From: Halomonas alkaliantarctica
GTDB taxonomy: Bacteria > Pseudomonadota > Gammaproteobacteria > Pseudomonadales > Halomonadaceae
Length of the DNA: 64,000 nucleotides
Direction of reading: 5' to 3'
Assembly: GCF_029854215.1 (NCBI RefSeq)
Contig: NZ_CP122961.1
Coordinates: forward strand, 558,001-622,000
Shown: positions 45,601 through 56,840 of the stretch, piece after piece
How the letters are laid out: the number at the start of each line of letters is the position of its first letter
How positions within the stretch are numbered: position 1 is the stretch's first letter
Notes under the pieces: model-generated
What the model saw: the letters and a program-made list of their open reading frames with translations, nothing else
Told to the model about the DNA's origin: nothing
The model's database searches: none
Program-made: the position numbers and the translations under genes

Positions 45601-45696
45601 TCGCTGAATCCGAGTGGTATCGGTAAAGTAGTGCGACAGCTTAGATAGTTTACTTAACGATCGCTAGCCTTCACGCAGCGGTAAAAAGTCACACGA

Positions 45697-46329
45697 TTAA
45701 TGTTTAGAAGGCACAGGCTTGTAGGCTAGCAGTGCACGGAATAAGCCACTCATCAGTACCGGTTCATCATGACGAATCTGGAAGCCAGCCTCGGTGAGCA
45801 GTGGCTGCGCTTGACGAGTAATATCGGTCGCAAGCGCTGATGTTAGCTGGTTCAGGAGGCGTCGACCCTGCCCTGCCGGGTGTTCATCCGGCTGAAACTT
45901 ATCCATCACACACAGCTGCCCGCCGGGTTTTAGTACACGGTGCGCTTCGGCAAGCCCTTGTTGAGGGTCTGGCATGACCGCAATAATCAAATGCATGATG
46001 ACGGCATCAAAGTGCTCGTCTGGGTAGCTAAGCGCCTCAGCATCCATTACTTCACACTCAACATCGCGGCGAAGGGCTTCGGCCCTTTTAGCCGCGCGCT
46101 TCACCATGGCTGGAGCGATATCGGTGGCGTGCAATTCGATATCATGAGGCAGAAAAGGCAGGTCTAGTCCTGTGCCGGCACCTACCAGCAGCACCCGCAT
46201 ACCGGGCTCCCAATCCACTTGGCCAAGTGCAATACGCCGCGGTTTGCGAAATGCACGGGCGACTACCGCATCGTAGAAAGGAGCGTACACATTGTAGCGT
46301 AGGCGATTCCACTCGGTGGTGTTGAACAT
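45697..46329 (-). CDS. Class I SAM-dependent methyltransferase
   Basis: A 210-residue enzyme of the Methyltransf_11/UbiE class. SAM-binding motif I is VLLVGAGTGLDLPFL, the acidic loop is LHATDIAPAMVKRA, and motif DVECEVMDAEALSYPDEHFD is the adenine-binding loop. The length and the N-terminal YNVYAPFYDAVVARAF resemble phosphatidylethanolamine N-methyltransferases, but the substrate cannot be assigned. It stands alone between the PepSY gene and an AT-rich intergenic stretch. Confidence 0.8.
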   Translation of the reverse strand: MFNTTEWNRLRYNVYAPFYDAVVARAFRKPRRIALGQVDWEPGMRVLLVGAGTGLDLPFLPHDIELHATDIAPAMVKRAAKRAEALRRDVECEVMDAEALSYPDEHFDAVIMHLIIAVMPDPQQGLAEAHRVLKPGGQLCVMDKFQPDEHPAGQGRRLLNQLTSALATDITRQAQPLLTEAGFQIRHDEPVLMSGLFRALLAYKPVPSKH

Positions 46330-46608
46330 AACGCCTCTTTGCAGCGCAACGCTGCGATTGCTGAAGAGCAGGTGTCGACCACCTACATCGAATTACCTAT
46401 AGCATGAAAGGAATTATTTAACCAATGGAGTATGTCCTTGTTGTATAGCTAATATTATAAAAAATTGTAAAAATATTTCTATTCACCCTGTTAAATTTGT
46501 TTATTTATATCCATAAGGAAGTAAGGTTGTGTGATATTTTAATTGGTTTTTTGCGATTATTGATCTTTTTTAATGTTTTAAAAGATAGCTTTTTATCGCC
46601 ATAAAATA
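46330..46608. other. AT-rich stretch without a gene
   Basis: 279 bases with runs of A and T and no credible coding frame. It contains the start of the methyltransferase transcript and the 3' side of the XRE gene. I see no clear hairpin, repeat or tRNA. Confidence 0.5.
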
Positions 46609-46968
46609 TTAGCCTTTTTGTAGGCGTGAGGTTAAGTTTTCAACAATGTTGATAACCAGCATGCGATCATTTGGATTTAAAGGCTCTAAAAGATGCTTCA
46701 ACCTGCTTGTTTGATCATCGATATGAAAACTTGCTTGCCCAAACAACTCCGCTGCTTCGCAGTTGAAAATTTCAGCAAGCTCTATTAGACGCACAATGTT
46801 GGGGATCACCCGCCCGCGCTCAATGCGCGAAACGGCTTCATTACCAACACCTAAGCGCTCAGCAACTTCTTCTTGGGTCAATTGACTGCGCACCCTTTGC
46901 TTGGCAATGGCCCGGCCAATACTGCCCGCCAGCCGCTTCTGTTCTGTTTTATTCACAATGCCCTCCAT
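46609..46968 (-). CDS. XRE-family helix-turn-helix regulator
   Basis: A 119-residue protein. The N-terminal HTH (IAKQRVRSQLTQEEVAERLGVGNEAVSRIERGR) is a textbook XRE/cI domain, and the C-terminal part is a predicted helical dimerisation segment. The ATG at 46968 is taken as the start; a GTG four codons later (46956) has GGAGGG four bases upstream and is a real alternative. It is surrounded by unusually AT-rich sequence, and no restriction or toxin gene is next to it. The target is unknown. Confidence 0.82.
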   Translation of the reverse strand: MEGIVNKTEQKRLAGSIGRAIAKQRVRSQLTQEEVAERLGVGNEAVSRIERGRVIPNIVRLIELAEIFNCEAAELFGQASFHIDDQTSRLKHLLEPLNPNDRMLVINIVENLTSRLQKG

Positions 46969-47443
46969 TGGACCTAGATGGTTGAGGAACGACCTATTGA
47001 CATGAAGGACTGTTTAGGTTGAATATCATCTTCTAAGGTTGATTTGGATGCTGATGGTTACTTTTTGTTTCATTTGGCTACCTAGTGAAATGCATAATGA
47101 GCGATGTTAATTAAATTGTTCATTTAAAAAACAACCCTAAGTATGGAAATGAAAAAAACTGTAGCTATAAGGTGAATAGCTGGTCGTAGATTGAGAAATA
47201 CACGAGATGATGATGTTTTTTAATAGCAATGTTTGAGTTCTTTTAATGATTTTTTGAAATTATTAAAAATTTTTTAAAGTAATAGTTTTTTGAGTGTTAA
47301 ATAATATTCGTTTTATAAATTTTTAATGTTTTATCGACAGCTGAAAATGTTTACGCGGCGAGCGGGTGCGTTTTTTTTGCAAAAATACTTTTCAAAAAAT
47401 CGGGTGAGAAGCTTGATGTGTAAATTCGAAGGCGCTTAATAAC
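46969..47443. other. AT-rich intergenic stretch upstream of the GGDEF-EAL gene
   Basis: 475 bases with long A and T runs, clearly more AT-rich than the coding sequence around. No credible gene, tRNA or repeat was found. It holds the promoters of the divergent XRE and GGDEF-EAL genes, and may be a nucleoid-protein target. Confidence 0.5.
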
Positions 47444-49789
47444 ATGCTCCCTACTTCTGCTCCAGAGATTTTTCGACAGTTGGCGGATAAGTTATCTAAC
47501 GTCAGTGAAGAAGGGTTTTTTCAACACCTTGTGAAGTCCTTGGCGGACATCCTTGGAGTTAATCATGTCGTTGTTGAACATGTCGATAGCCATCAGGGCA
47601 TTTTGACAACGCTGGCGGTATGGTCTCAGGGCGAGTTCATTGAGACGGCCCCATATTCGCTACAAGGTACACCATGCCAACAGGTCGCCGAACACTCGCG
47701 ACTTTATGTACCTTCTCAGGTTCGTCAGCAGTTCCCAGATGATCAACGCTTGGCCGCCTTGAGAGTTGAGGGGTATTTGGGTGTCGCTATCGCAGCACCT
47801 GGAGGGGGCTTCTTGGGCGTCATTGCGCTAATGCACTCCTCTGCTTTGAGACTGCCACCGTATACCGATGAAGTATTACGTATCGCTGCGGCGTTGGCTG
47901 GTGCCGAGTTGGCGCGTCAGTTAGCGGAAGGCCAAGCGCGCGAACATATGCTGCATAATCAATTGGCGCTGCAGCGCATTGGCCGACACAACTCCGCCTT
48001 AATCAATACCATTAATGAGCAACAGCGCTTCCAACACGCTGTTGTCAGCGTGGCGACTGCTGTTTCGGCTGAAAATGGCGAATCGTTTCTGCACCAACTG
48101 ACCGCCCATATGGCTGAGGCTTTATCCGCCGAAGTGGGGTTTATTGCACTGCTGGATGAGCAAGATTCCGATATCGCTCATACCTTGACGCTGTATGTAA
48201 ATGGTCAAGTTCAAAGCAATTTTGCCTACTACCTCCCCGGTGTTCCCTGCCACAAGGTGATGTTAGAACAGGAGTGTACCGTTTATGAGGGTGCCGCCAT
48301 TATGCTACCCGCTGAAAGCAACGGGGCGCTTTCCTGGGTAAATGGTTATGTTGGGCGGCGGCTAGATAATAGCCATGGTGAGCCGTTGGGACTTATTGGC
48401 GTAATGTTTAAAAAGCCGCTGGCCGATGTCGATGTTGTGCGCAATGTATTGCAGATATTTGCCGCACGGGCAGCTTCAGAGCTTGAACGTCAACAAGATG
48501 AAGTCCGCATACGCCAACTCGCTTTTTGTGATCCCGGCACTCAATTGCCCAATCGTGCTGCCTTTATGCGCCACTTAGAGCGAGTGGTTGCCGATACCCA
48601 GACTACTGAATTGGCGCTATTGCTACTGGATCTTAATCATTTCAAAGAGATCAACGACACTGCTGGCCACGATCTAGGTGATTTAGTCCTTAAGGACGTT
48701 GCCAAACGCTTTGCAGCGTCGCTAACTGAGGGGCAGTATTTAGCACGTTTAGGCGGCGATGAGTTTGTGGTGGTGTCCCCTGGTGACGAGGAAAACAGCG
48801 CAATAGCCACCGCTCAGCGGCTGTATGACAGCATCGCGCTGCCGTTTATTGTTGAGCAACACTCTTTCGAACTCACTGTGGGAATCGGACTAGCGCTTTA
48901 TCCCAAGCATGCGGCAACACCCTTAGAGCTGTTGAAACACGCTGACATTGCTATGTATCAAGCCAAACGTCAAAAGCTTTCCGTATGTGTATTCGAGTCC
49001 TGGATGGGGCGCGTTGTGGCCGAACAGCTGCATATTGCCAAACGCTTGGCGTCTGCCATTGCAGAAAAACAGCTGAGCCTGAACTTTCAGCCCCAGGTGG
49101 ATTTGCGCAGCGGCTTGTTGATTGGCGCTGAGGCGCTGTGCAGGTGGCACGATGATGAGCTTGGCGACGTATCGCCGGGTAAATTTATACCTATTGCTGA
49201 AGAGCGCGGCATGATTGTTGCGCTAGGCAACTGGGTGATTGAAGAAGCCTGCAGTCAGCTGGCCGAGTGGCGAGAGCAGGGGCACCCTATGGTTGGCCAG
49301 TTGGCGATTAATATTGCCGCACAGCAGTTTGAAGAGGACGACTTGGCCGCCAACGTGCTCCATTGTTGTGCCTATTTCGGCATTGAGGCGTCACAACTGA
49401 GTCTGGAAATTACCGAAAGCGGCATCATGGAAAATCCTGAAAAGGCGATCGCCATGACTGAGGTTTTAAAGAGCAAAGGGTTAGGGCTTTCCATTGATGA
49501 TTTTGGCACTGGGTATTCCTCGCTTGCCTACCTAAAACGCTTTGCCGCCGATAAAATAAAAATCGATATTTCTTTTATCCGCGATATGCTTACCAGCGAC
49601 AATGACCGTGTCATTGTGGCGACGATTATTGCCATGGCGAATACGCTGGGACTTGAGACCATTGCGGAAGGTATTGAGAACCAAAAACAAATCAAAGCAT
49701 TGCTTGCAATGGGCTGTGCTCAGGGGCAGGGCTACTACTTTGATCGGCCATTGACAGCCGCACAGTTTGCCCAACGTTGGCTCATTTAG
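47444..49789 (+). CDS. GAF-GAF-GGDEF-EAL c-di-GMP signalling protein
   Basis: A 781-residue soluble protein. Two GAF-type domains (about residues 15-170 and 200-350) precede a GGDEF domain (RLGGDEFVVVS) and an EAL domain (GAEALCRW). Both enzymatic motifs are intact: the EAL metal site shows EAL, LEITES, DDFGTGYSSLAYLKR, KIDISFIRD and AEGIEN. No RxxD inhibitory site stands five residues ahead of GGDEF. It may therefore make and break c-di-GMP, with GAF domains sensing small ligands or redox state. No transmembrane segment is present. Confidence 0.9.
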   Translation: MLPTSAPEIFRQLADKLSNVSEEGFFQHLVKSLADILGVNHVVVEHVDSHQGILTTLAVWSQGEFIETAPYSLQGTPCQQVAEHSRLYVPSQVRQQFPDDQRLAALRVEGYLGVAIAAPGGGFLGVIALMHSSALRLPPYTDEVLRIAAALAGAELARQLAEGQAREHMLHNQLALQRIGRHNSALINTINEQQRFQHAVVSVATAVSAENGESFLHQLTAHMAEALSAEVGFIALLDEQDSDIAHTLTLYVNGQVQSNFAYYLPGVPCHKVMLEQECTVYEGAAIMLPAESNGALSWVNGYVGRRLDNSHGEPLGLIGVMFKKPLADVDVVRNVLQIFAARAASELERQQDEVRIRQLAFCDPGTQLPNRAAFMRHLERVVADTQTTELALLLLDLNHFKEINDTAGHDLGDLVLKDVAKRFAASLTEGQYLARLGGDEFVVVSPGDEENSAIATAQRLYDSIALPFIVEQHSFELTVGIGLALYPKHAATPLELLKHADIAMYQAKRQKLSVCVFESWMGRVVAEQLHIAKRLASAIAEKQLSLNFQPQVDLRSGLLIGAEALCRWHDDELGDVSPGKFIPIAEERGMIVALGNWVIEEACSQLAEWREQGHPMVGQLAINIAAQQFEEDDLAANVLHCCAYFGIEASQLSLEITESGIMENPEKAIAMTEVLKSKGLGLSIDDFGTGYSSLAYLKRFAADKIKIDISFIRDMLTSDNDRVIVATIIAMANTLGLETIAEGIENQKQIKALLAMGCAQGQGYYFDRPLTAAQFAQRWLI

Positions 49790-50170
49790 CCTAGGCAGAT
49801 AGACCATGAAAGTCTCTGCATGCCTCTGCGGTTACTGAGCTTACAGCAGTTGTCAGCAGAAATACTTACGCCTGTAGTCCACCAGCTTAATAGATCGACC
49901 ATCCTCACTGCTCAACATATTGAGTAAGTTCTAATTTTTTGTCTCAGTCCTTTCAAAAAGCTCGGTCAGCCAGGGTGCCAAGTAGTCTAGACTCATGCTA
50001 TACCTAAAATGTAATCTAATCTTTACATGCGCGCATGGCGTGTGTTTTTGCGATGGCGAGCAGTAGCAGAAGGACGCAATTAGCTGATCGAATGGTCTAT
50101 CACGTATGTCGATTCGGCAAATAAGCGTATTTGAATTCAGTCAAAGGATTGTACAGGAGGATTACGCTAA
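49790..50170. other. Intergenic region ahead of opgG
   Basis: 381 bases with no credible gene. It separates the GGDEF-EAL gene from opgG, and the right end carries the strong ribosome site CAGGAGGATT for opgG. The opgGH promoter probably lies here. I see no clear terminator or repeat. Confidence 0.45.
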
Positions 50171-51757
50171 ATGAGTGGATCGACCCCGCAGAGTAAATTT
50201 TCACGCCGGAACGATTTTTTTTCTCTAGCCGTTCTAGGTGGGCTGCTGATTGGAAGCTTTCCTGTTGAGGCTTTTGCGTTTGGCTTTGATGATGTCGTTA
50301 AAAAAGCAGAGGAACTCGCGCAACAGGGCTACCGCGCACCGGAAACGTCGTTGCCCAGTGAGCTGCGAGAGCTCAGCTTTACGGAATATGCGCAAATACA
50401 GTTCAAGCGAGATCGCGACGTGTGGAGCGGTAGAGGCGCACCTTTCACCCTGAGCTTTATCCATGAAGGGATGCATTATGACAGTGCCATCCAATTAAAC
50501 AGCATTGATCAGGAAGGCGAGGTGCATGCCTTTGCTTACAACCCTGATGACTTCACGTACGGTGATTTAGGTATCTCCGATGAAGTGAAGAATAGCGATG
50601 GCGTTGGTATTGCTGGTGTCAGGATCAACCATGCGCTCAATGAAGGTGATCGCAATGAGGAGATGATGGTCTTTCTGGGGGCAAGCTATTTTCGCGCAGT
50701 TGGCAGAGGGCAGGTTTATGGCCTTTCAGGGCGCGGCCTGGCTGTTGATACAGGGTTGCCTTCAGGCGAAGAGTTCCCTCGCTTTAGCGAAATGTGGATC
50801 ATCGAACCTAGCTCAGAAAGCCAGTACTTGACGATTTTCGCCCTGCTTGACTCGCCTAGCGTTACCGGTGCCTACCGCTTCGTGTTACGCCCCGGAGAAG
50901 ACACCTTAGTAGACGTACAGTCGCGGCTATATTTGCGCCGGGCGGTCGAGAAATTGGGGATAGCACCACTCACCAGTATGTACCTTTACGGCCCAGAGCA
51001 GCCCTCTTCGACACAACACTATATCCCGGCAATCCATGATTCTAATGGCCTATTAATCAATGATGCACAGAATGGCTGGACATGGCGCCCGCTAGCCAAT
51101 CCGGCCAGATTAATGATGAATCGACAGGCAACGCCTCAATTACGCGGGTATGGCCTGATGCAACGAGGTCACAATTTTAGCGATTATCAGGATATTGCCG
51201 CACGTTATGATCTGCGCCCAAGCGCCTGGGTTGAGCCACAAAACGAATGGGGGGCCGGTAGTGTTGAGCTGATCCAGATTCCCACAGACAACGAGACCAA
51301 CGACAACATCGTATCAATGTGGCTGGCTGATGAAACGCATGAACCTGAAACACCGCTGGCGTTCGATTACCGTATTACGTTCACAACCGATGAAAGCCGT
51401 CACCTTGATCCTCAGCTTGCGTGGGTTGAAGAGACGCGTCGATCACGGGGAGAAGTGATTCGCGATAACATGGTGCGTGAGCCCGACGGTACGCTCGCTT
51501 TCGTACTCGATTTTATCGGGCCCTCGCTTTCCGGTATCCCCAGTGATGCAAATATGAGTGTAGAGGCCAGCGTTGGCGATAATGGCGAATTAGCCAATAG
51601 TCGTGTTGTTCATAACCCAGCGACCAACGGTTGGCGGGTGTTCGTCAACGTGAAGCGCAACAATGGCAATCAGCCTTTGGATATCAGGGCCAAGCTAGTA
51701 CTCGATGGCAAGCAAATGTCCGAGACTTGGTACTATAGGCTGCCCGCTAATGGCTGA
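50171..51757 (+). CDS. opgG: Periplasmic glucan biosynthesis protein OpgG/OpgD
   Basis: A periplasmic protein of 528 residues needed for osmoregulated periplasmic glucan synthesis, probably shaping or releasing the beta-glucan made by OpgH. The core ([21 protein letters not shown]) is typical of the MdoG family. The signal has an SRRNDFF twin-arginine-like motif (Arg12-13) and a cleavage near VEAFA, as in Tat-exported OpgD; its length lies between OpgG (about 511) and OpgD (about 551). The gene overlaps opgH by eight bases (ATGGCTGA). Confidence 0.9.
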   Translation: MSGSTPQSKFSRRNDFFSLAVLGGLLIGSFPVEAFAFGFDDVVKKAEELAQQGYRAPETSLPSELRELSFTEYAQIQFKRDRDVWSGRGAPFTLSFIHEGMHYDSAIQLNSIDQEGEVHAFAYNPDDFTYGDLGISDEVKNSDGVGIAGVRINHALNEGDRNEEMMVFLGASYFRAVGRGQVYGLSGRGLAVDTGLPSGEEFPRFSEMWIIEPSSESQYLTIFALLDSPSVTGAYRFVLRPGEDTLVDVQSRLYLRRAVEKLGIAPLTSMYLYGPEQPSSTQHYIPAIHDSNGLLINDAQNGWTWRPLANPARLMMNRQATPQLRGYGLMQRGHNFSDYQDIAARYDLRPSAWVEPQNEWGAGSVELIQIPTDNETNDNIVSMWLADETHEPETPLAFDYRITFTTDESRHLDPQLAWVEETRRSRGEVIRDNMVREPDGTLAFVLDFIGPSLSGIPSDANMSVEASVGDNGELANSRVVHNPATNGWRVFVNVKRNNGNQPLDIRAKLVLDGKQMSETWYYRLPANG

Positions 51758-54269
51758 AACAAGATCTCCTTCCCAGACAGCACCAACGGATCTTTATTTA
51801 GAGCGATTGGCGTTGGAAACCCAGGATCGAAAGGAGCGCTACACGCTATTAGTGGGTGATCTAGATCAACACGATATGGCGGCGCTACACACTGCGTTGG
51901 GTGGAGATAGCGAGGGCGCAGGTGATTGGCAGAATGAAAATAGTGATGATCCAGCGGCCTTATCAGTGGGACGTCGCTTGGCACTTGCCTATGCAGAGCC
52001 GCCGCTAGCGCCGCCAGAGATATTGTCAACGGATGCGTCTGGCATTACGCGTCTACGCACTGCGCCACCGATGAAACGAACGCCACTGGCCCCCCAGAAG
52101 TGGTCGACCAATCCTTTCGTGAATATTGGTCGACGTTTCAAGCGCTGGGCTAACGGTGATTTTGGTCGGCGCAAAAGAGCGTCGCCCTCCGCGTCCTGGA
52201 AGTGGGTCGCCAGACGGCGTCGTTGGATTTTGCTGGTGCTGATTTTCGGCCAAAGTATTATCGCTGCCAATCAGATGCGTACTGTACTCCCTGGCCAGGG
52301 TCTGCAGTGGCTTGAGATAGCGATCCTATCGCTGTTTGTGCTGCTCTTCGCCTGGGTGTCCGCCGGGTTTTGGACCGCGTTGATGGGGTTCTTTCAGCTA
52401 TTACGAAGCCATGACCGCTACGCCATTGACAGCGAAGTGGGCGACGAGCCGATTGATGATGAGGCACGCACAGCACTGCTGGTGCCGATCTGTAATGAGG
52501 ATGTTGCCAGGGTCTTTGCCGGGGTGCGCGCCACCCTGGAGTCCCTGCGCAGCACGGGCAATGGCCAGCATTTCGACATCTTCATTCTGAGCGATACGTC
52601 CGACCCAGATATTGCCATTCAAGAAACCTATGCCTGGCTGGCGTTGTGCCGTGACCTGGATGCTTTCGGCCAGATCTTCTATCGCCGTCGACAGCGCCGT
52701 GTCAAACGCAAGAGCGGTAATCTTGACGATTTTTGCCGCCGCTGGGGGGCGCTCTATCGTTACATGGTGGTGTTGGATGCCGATAGTGTCATGAGCGGAA
52801 AATGCCTTACCCGGCTGGTGCAAATGATGGAAGTGCACTCCAAGGTAGGCATTATCCAAACAGCACCACGCGCTTCTGGGCGCCTCAATTTGTATGCACG
52901 CATGCAGCAGTTTGCGACGCGGGTTTACGGGCCGTTGTTTACCGCCGGGCTCCATTTTTGGCAACTGGGCGAGTCGCACTACTGGGGGCATAACGCGATT
53001 ATTCGCCTGGCCCCGTTTATGCAGCACTGCATATTAGCGCCGCTACCCGGTAAAGGCTCAATGTCCGGCGAGATTTTGTCCCATGATTTTGTCGAGGCAG
53101 CGCTAATGCGGCGCGCCGGTTGGGGAGTATGGATTGCCTACAAACTGGAAGGCAGCTATGAGGAAATGCCACCTAACCTGCTTGATGAGCTCAATCGCGA
53201 CAGGCGCTGGTGCCACGGCAATTTGATGAACTTCCGGCTGTTTTTTTCGCAAGGCATTCATCCCGTTCACCGTGCCGTCTTCCTGACCGGTTTAATGTCT
53301 TACCTTTCAGCGCCGCTATGGTGCCTTTTCTTAGTCCTTTCTACCGCACTGTTAGCCGTGCACAGCTTTAGCACCCCCAACTACTTTCCTGAGCCGGGAA
53401 TGCTGTTTCCTGTTTGGCCACAATGGAATCCTACCTTGGCGGTGGGGCTGTTCGGTGTAACGGCGTTACTGCTGTTCTTGCCTAAGCTGCTAAGCGTACT
53501 GCTGGTGTGGATAAAGGGCAGCCGCCAATTTGGTGGGCCGCTCAAGGTGTTGGCGAGCATGGTTCTTGAGTCGCTATTCTCGATGCTATTAGCGCCGGTA
53601 AGAATGCTGTTTCACACCCGCTTTGTACTCACGTCAGTGATGGGGTGGGCAGTACAGTGGCGCTCACCGTCGCGGGAAAACAGCGACACGACGTGGCGGG
53701 ATGCTATTCGCGCGCACTGGACCCAAACGCTAATAGGGGCTGTGTGGGCAGCGGGTGTTTACGTTATGGAACCGACATTTCTTTGGTGGCTCTCGCCCAT
53801 TGTCGTTGCTTTGATGCTGTCTATCCCGGTATCGACTCTCTCGAGCCGTGTCTCACTAGGGCAGCTCAGTTTTCAAAAGCGACTGTTCCGTATTCCCGAA
53901 GAAACGCAGCCACCACGGGTGCTGCGGCGCATGGTGAGCTTACTTACCCGCATGAACACAGGAATGTCGGCACCGTCCTTTGTCCGTGTGGTGGTAGAGC
54001 CCGTGCCTAATGCGTTGGCAATTGCTTTAGGCACATCACGACACCGCGATGTCGAACCCATACGCCAGCGCCGAGCCGAGCGGGTTTCTCGCGCCGTGTT
54101 GATGGGGCCAGAGAGGATGAGTCGATTGGAACGGCTGGATTTTCTAGATGATCCAGTGATGATGTCGCAACTGCACTACCACCTGTGGGTCGACAGCAAG
54201 GCACATCGCAGTTGGTTTGAGTTGGGTCTGCCAGGGCGGGAATCGACGCACCTACCGACCTTTAACTAA
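51750..54269 (+). CDS. opgH: Glucans biosynthesis glucosyltransferase OpgH
   Basis: An inner-membrane family 2 glucosyltransferase of about 839 residues that builds the beta-1,2-glucose backbone of periplasmic glucans from UDP-glucose. The cytoplasmic catalytic part shows [10 protein letters not shown] (DxD), and the QxxRW-type motif appears as DRRWCHGNL. About seven to eight helices flank it. The start ATG 51750 is chosen because it overlaps opgG and opens MAETRSP; the longer frame at 51705 is less likely. Glucan synthesis at low osmolarity is expected; regulation is not visible. Confidence 0.94.
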   Translation: MAETRSPSQTAPTDLYLERLALETQDRKERYTLLVGDLDQHDMAALHTALGGDSEGAGDWQNENSDDPAALSVGRRLALAYAEPPLAPPEILSTDASGITRLRTAPPMKRTPLAPQKWSTNPFVNIGRRFKRWANGDFGRRKRASPSASWKWVARRRRWILLVLIFGQSIIAANQMRTVLPGQGLQWLEIAILSLFVLLFAWVSAGFWTALMGFFQLLRSHDRYAIDSEVGDEPIDDEARTALLVPICNEDVARVFAGVRATLESLRSTGNGQHFDIFILSDTSDPDIAIQETYAWLALCRDLDAFGQIFYRRRQRRVKRKSGNLDDFCRRWGALYRYMVVLDADSVMSGKCLTRLVQMMEVHSKVGIIQTAPRASGRLNLYARMQQFATRVYGPLFTAGLHFWQLGESHYWGHNAIIRLAPFMQHCILAPLPGKGSMSGEILSHDFVEAALMRRAGWGVWIAYKLEGSYEEMPPNLLDELNRDRRWCHGNLMNFRLFFSQGIHPVHRAVFLTGLMSYLSAPLWCLFLVLSTALLAVHSFSTPNYFPEPGMLFPVWPQWNPTLAVGLFGVTALLLFLPKLLSVLLVWIKGSRQFGGPLKVLASMVLESLFSMLLAPVRMLFHTRFVLTSVMGWAVQWRSPSRENSDTTWRDAIRAHWTQTLIGAVWAAGVYVMEPTFLWWLSPIVVALMLSIPVSTLSSRVSLGQLSFQKRLFRIPEETQPPRVLRRMVSLLTRMNTGMSAPSFVRVVVEPVPNALAIALGTSRHRDVEPIRQRRAERVSRAVLMGPERMSRLERLDFLDDPVMMSQLHYHLWVDSKAHRSWFELGLPGRESTHLPTFN

Positions 54270-55214
54270 GGTTACTTTTGGGTTGAGCGTCTGCGACGGA
54301 CACTCACCAAACTGCTGCTTATAGTCGTGGGCAAATTGTCCTAGATGCCAGAAGCCCCAGTAAGTGGCTATTTCCGTTACCGACTGCTCGGGTGATGCGG
54401 CACGCAGCGCCCGACGCACGCGGTTCAACCGGGTCAGGCGTAAAAACTGCAGCGGGCTGATGCCCAGGATGGTGGTAAAGCTGTACTGCAGGGTGCGGCG
54501 GCTCACGTGAGTGAGCTGACAAAGCTCCTCCATCGTCACTGGGCCATCCAAGTGCTCATCAACATAGCGTTTAACCCGGTCTACCACTTCTTTACGATGA
54601 GTGTAGCTGGGTGGCAGCTCTGCTCCAGGCTGCTCGACTTGCAACAGTTCAAGCAGCGCCATCAGTAGAATGTCTTGATGAATATGGTTAGCGATTGCCA
54701 GTGTTTGGCTGGTGAGTAAACGTTCGATAAGAAATGACATGGCGTTTATCGTTTCGCTAGCCGCTTGGCGACGCGGCATCATTTGCCAGCATGTATCCAA
54801 ACTCACACCCTGCCGTTTGGCCGCCTCAGCTAGCGCAGGCAACTGAATGACCAACCCATAAATATCGAAAGCCTCTGGGGTGACCAGTTCAAAATCCCGT
54901 CCGCCGGGGCGGCACATGACCTCGCCCTCGCTCAGCGCTTGACCATTGATTCGCGCGCCTTGGTCCGTAGCCGGAATTCCGATCCACAGTGAGTCTGGCC
55001 AAACTCGACACTGCTGTCGTAGCGCTTTCCCGGTGTGCTCCTTAAACACCTGTATCGTCTCAAGTGCCACTTCATCCAGGCGACCATAGAAGCTTCCTGG
55101 GCTAAGCTGGTCGTACTCCTGCTGCCAGCGCGTCAGGTTTTGCGCGTGCTCATCGGCATCGAACGCTTCCTGAATGCATCTTTTTGGTGCAAATGCGCTA
55201 TCAAGCGTGGTCAT
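54252..55214 (-). CDS. AraC-family regulator of the ethanolamine genes (EutR-like)
   Basis: A 320-residue transcription factor. The C-terminal AraC domain shows [57 protein letters not shown], split in two HTH motifs. The N-terminal half is an effector-binding region. It is divergent from eutB, the classical place of EutR, which in E. coli responds to ethanolamine and B12. It converges with opgH, and the two coding regions overlap by 18 bases. Confidence 0.85.
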   Translation of the reverse strand: MTTLDSAFAPKRCIQEAFDADEHAQNLTRWQQEYDQLSPGSFYGRLDEVALETIQVFKEHTGKALRQQCRVWPDSLWIGIPATDQGARINGQALSEGEVMCRPGGRDFELVTPEAFDIYGLVIQLPALAEAAKRQGVSLDTCWQMMPRRQAASETINAMSFLIERLLTSQTLAIANHIHQDILLMALLELLQVEQPGAELPPSYTHRKEVVDRVKRYVDEHLDGPVTMEELCQLTHVSRRTLQYSFTTILGISPLQFLRLTRLNRVRRALRAASPEQSVTEIATYWGFWHLGQFAHDYKQQFGECPSQTLNPKVTLVKGR

Positions 55215-55424
55215 GGGAGGCTCCTCGGAGCGTTATAAGCGCTCAATATTGTTTGGTTAACGCCTTATGTTTCTGTATCTATTGGAATTTATGAAATATT
55301 AACGGGTTTGCCGAAACTCGATACTCCCTCTCTAGTGATAGCGCTATGGTAGAAACAAGCAAGTTTCATACCTCAACGCGCAGTCAGCGCGATTAAAAGA
55401 GCAGTCGTAAAAAAGGAAAGCTCC
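55215..55424. promoter_or_regulatory. Divergent control region of the ethanolamine module
   Basis: About 210 bases between the AraC-type regulator and eutB. Both start genes point outward from it, and a strong ribosome site GGAAAG precedes eutB. The regulator's binding site is expected here, but I cannot identify it as a single repeat by eye. Confidence 0.4.
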
Positions 55425-56840
55425 ATGGCGCAGACCTATCACACCACGGTCGGGAGTCGCAGCTACCGCTTCGCAAGCCTAGCCGAGCTGATGGCCAAAG
55501 CCACACCGCCTCGTTCCGGTGACCGCTTGGCTGGCGTAATGGCGGAGAGTGCCGAAGAGCGGGTGGTTGCTCAAATGGTTCTTGCCGAACTCCCGCTGAC
55601 CACTTTTTTGAATGAGGCCCTGATTCCATACGAAGAGGATGAGATCACCCGGCTGATTATGGATGACCATGATGCCGACGCCTTCGCCCCCATTCGCCAC
55701 CTTACCGTGGGCGATTTTCGTAACTGGCTACTCTCCGACCATGCTACCAGTGAAGTAATAACGGAAGTGAAAGCGGGGATTACCCCCGAAATGGCCGCTG
55801 CCGTCAGCAAGCTGATGCGCAATCAGGACTTGATTCTGGTGGCCAAGAAGTGCCGGGTCACCACCGCCTTTCGCAATACGATTGGCATGCCGGGGCGGCT
55901 CTCGACACGCCTTCAGCCCAACCACCCCACCGATGATGTCACCGGTATTGCCGCTAGTATTTTGGATGGGCTGCTATACGGCAGCGGCGATGCGGTGATT
56001 GGCATTAATCCCGCGACAGACAACGTCGCTCAGAGCGTGAAACTGATGCGCCTGATGGATGAAGTAATCCAGAAGTATCAAATCCCCACCCAATCCTGCG
56101 TGCTTACCCACGTAACGAACACTCTGGAGGCGATCGAGCAGGGCGCACCGGTGGATCTGGTATTCCAATCGATTGGCGGCACCGAGGCCACCAACCGCAG
56201 CTTTGGTTTTGACTTGAGCACTCTCGCCGAAGCCGAGGCGGCGGCGCAGTCGCTCAATCGCGGCACGGTGGGTCGTAACGTGATGTATTTCGAAACCGGC
56301 CAGGGCAGCTCGCTCTCCGCCGATGCTCACCACGGGCTCGACCAGCAAACCTGCGAGGCCCGAGCCTATGCGGTGGCGCGCAAGTTTAATCCGCTGCTGG
56401 TCAATACCGTGGTGGGTTTTATCGGCCCCGAGTACCTGTTCGATGGCAAAGAGATCACTCGCGCGGGGCTTGAGGATCACTTCTGTGGAAAGCTGTTGGG
56501 CGTGCCAATGGGCTGCGACGTTTGCTATACCAACCACGCTGAAGCCGATCAAAACGATATGGATAACCTGCTGACGCTGCTGGGCGTGGCGGGCTGCAAT
56601 TTCATTATGGGCATCCCCGGCTCCGACGACATTATGCTCAATTACCAGACGACTTCGTTTCACGACGCGCTCTATGCACGGCGAGTACTGGGGCTAAAAG
56701 CGGCGCCGGAGTTTGAGCGCTGGCTCGAAGAAATGCAGATATTCCAGGATGTCAGCACTCACCGGCTCAACGACCAGCTTCCTGCCGCCTTTGCCAACAG
56801 CCTGCGCCACCTGCCCAAGGAGCCACGCCATGGCACATGA
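55425..56840 (+). CDS. eutB: Ethanolamine ammonia-lyase large subunit
   Basis: The large subunit of the adenosylcobalamin-dependent enzyme that splits ethanolamine to acetaldehyde and ammonia. The 471 residues are near the E. coli size (453). DVTGIAASILDGLLYGSGDAVIGINPATD and ETGQGSSLSADAHHGLDQQTCEARAYA are typical family blocks. It overlaps eutC by 11 bases. No microcompartment shell gene is in sight, so it probably works in the cytoplasm. Confidence 0.95.
   Translation: MAQTYHTTVGSRSYRFASLAELMAKATPPRSGDRLAGVMAESAEERVVAQMVLAELPLTTFLNEALIPYEEDEITRLIMDDHDADAFAPIRHLTVGDFRNWLLSDHATSEVITEVKAGITPEMAAAVSKLMRNQDLILVAKKCRVTTAFRNTIGMPGRLSTRLQPNHPTDDVTGIAASILDGLLYGSGDAVIGINPATDNVAQSVKLMRLMDEVIQKYQIPTQSCVLTHVTNTLEAIEQGAPVDLVFQSIGGTEATNRSFGFDLSTLAEAEAAAQSLNRGTVGRNVMYFETGQGSSLSADAHHGLDQQTCEARAYAVARKFNPLLVNTVVGFIGPEYLFDGKEITRAGLEDHFCGKLLGVPMGCDVCYTNHAEADQNDMDNLLTLLGVAGCNFIMGIPGSDDIMLNYQTTSFHDALYARRVLGLKAAPEFERWLEEMQIFQDVSTHRLNDQLPAAFANSLRHLPKEPRHGT

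Noticed and set aside
55974..56663. Minus-strand open frame in eutB
   Set aside because: Shadow of eutB, with unlikely composition and no start signal.
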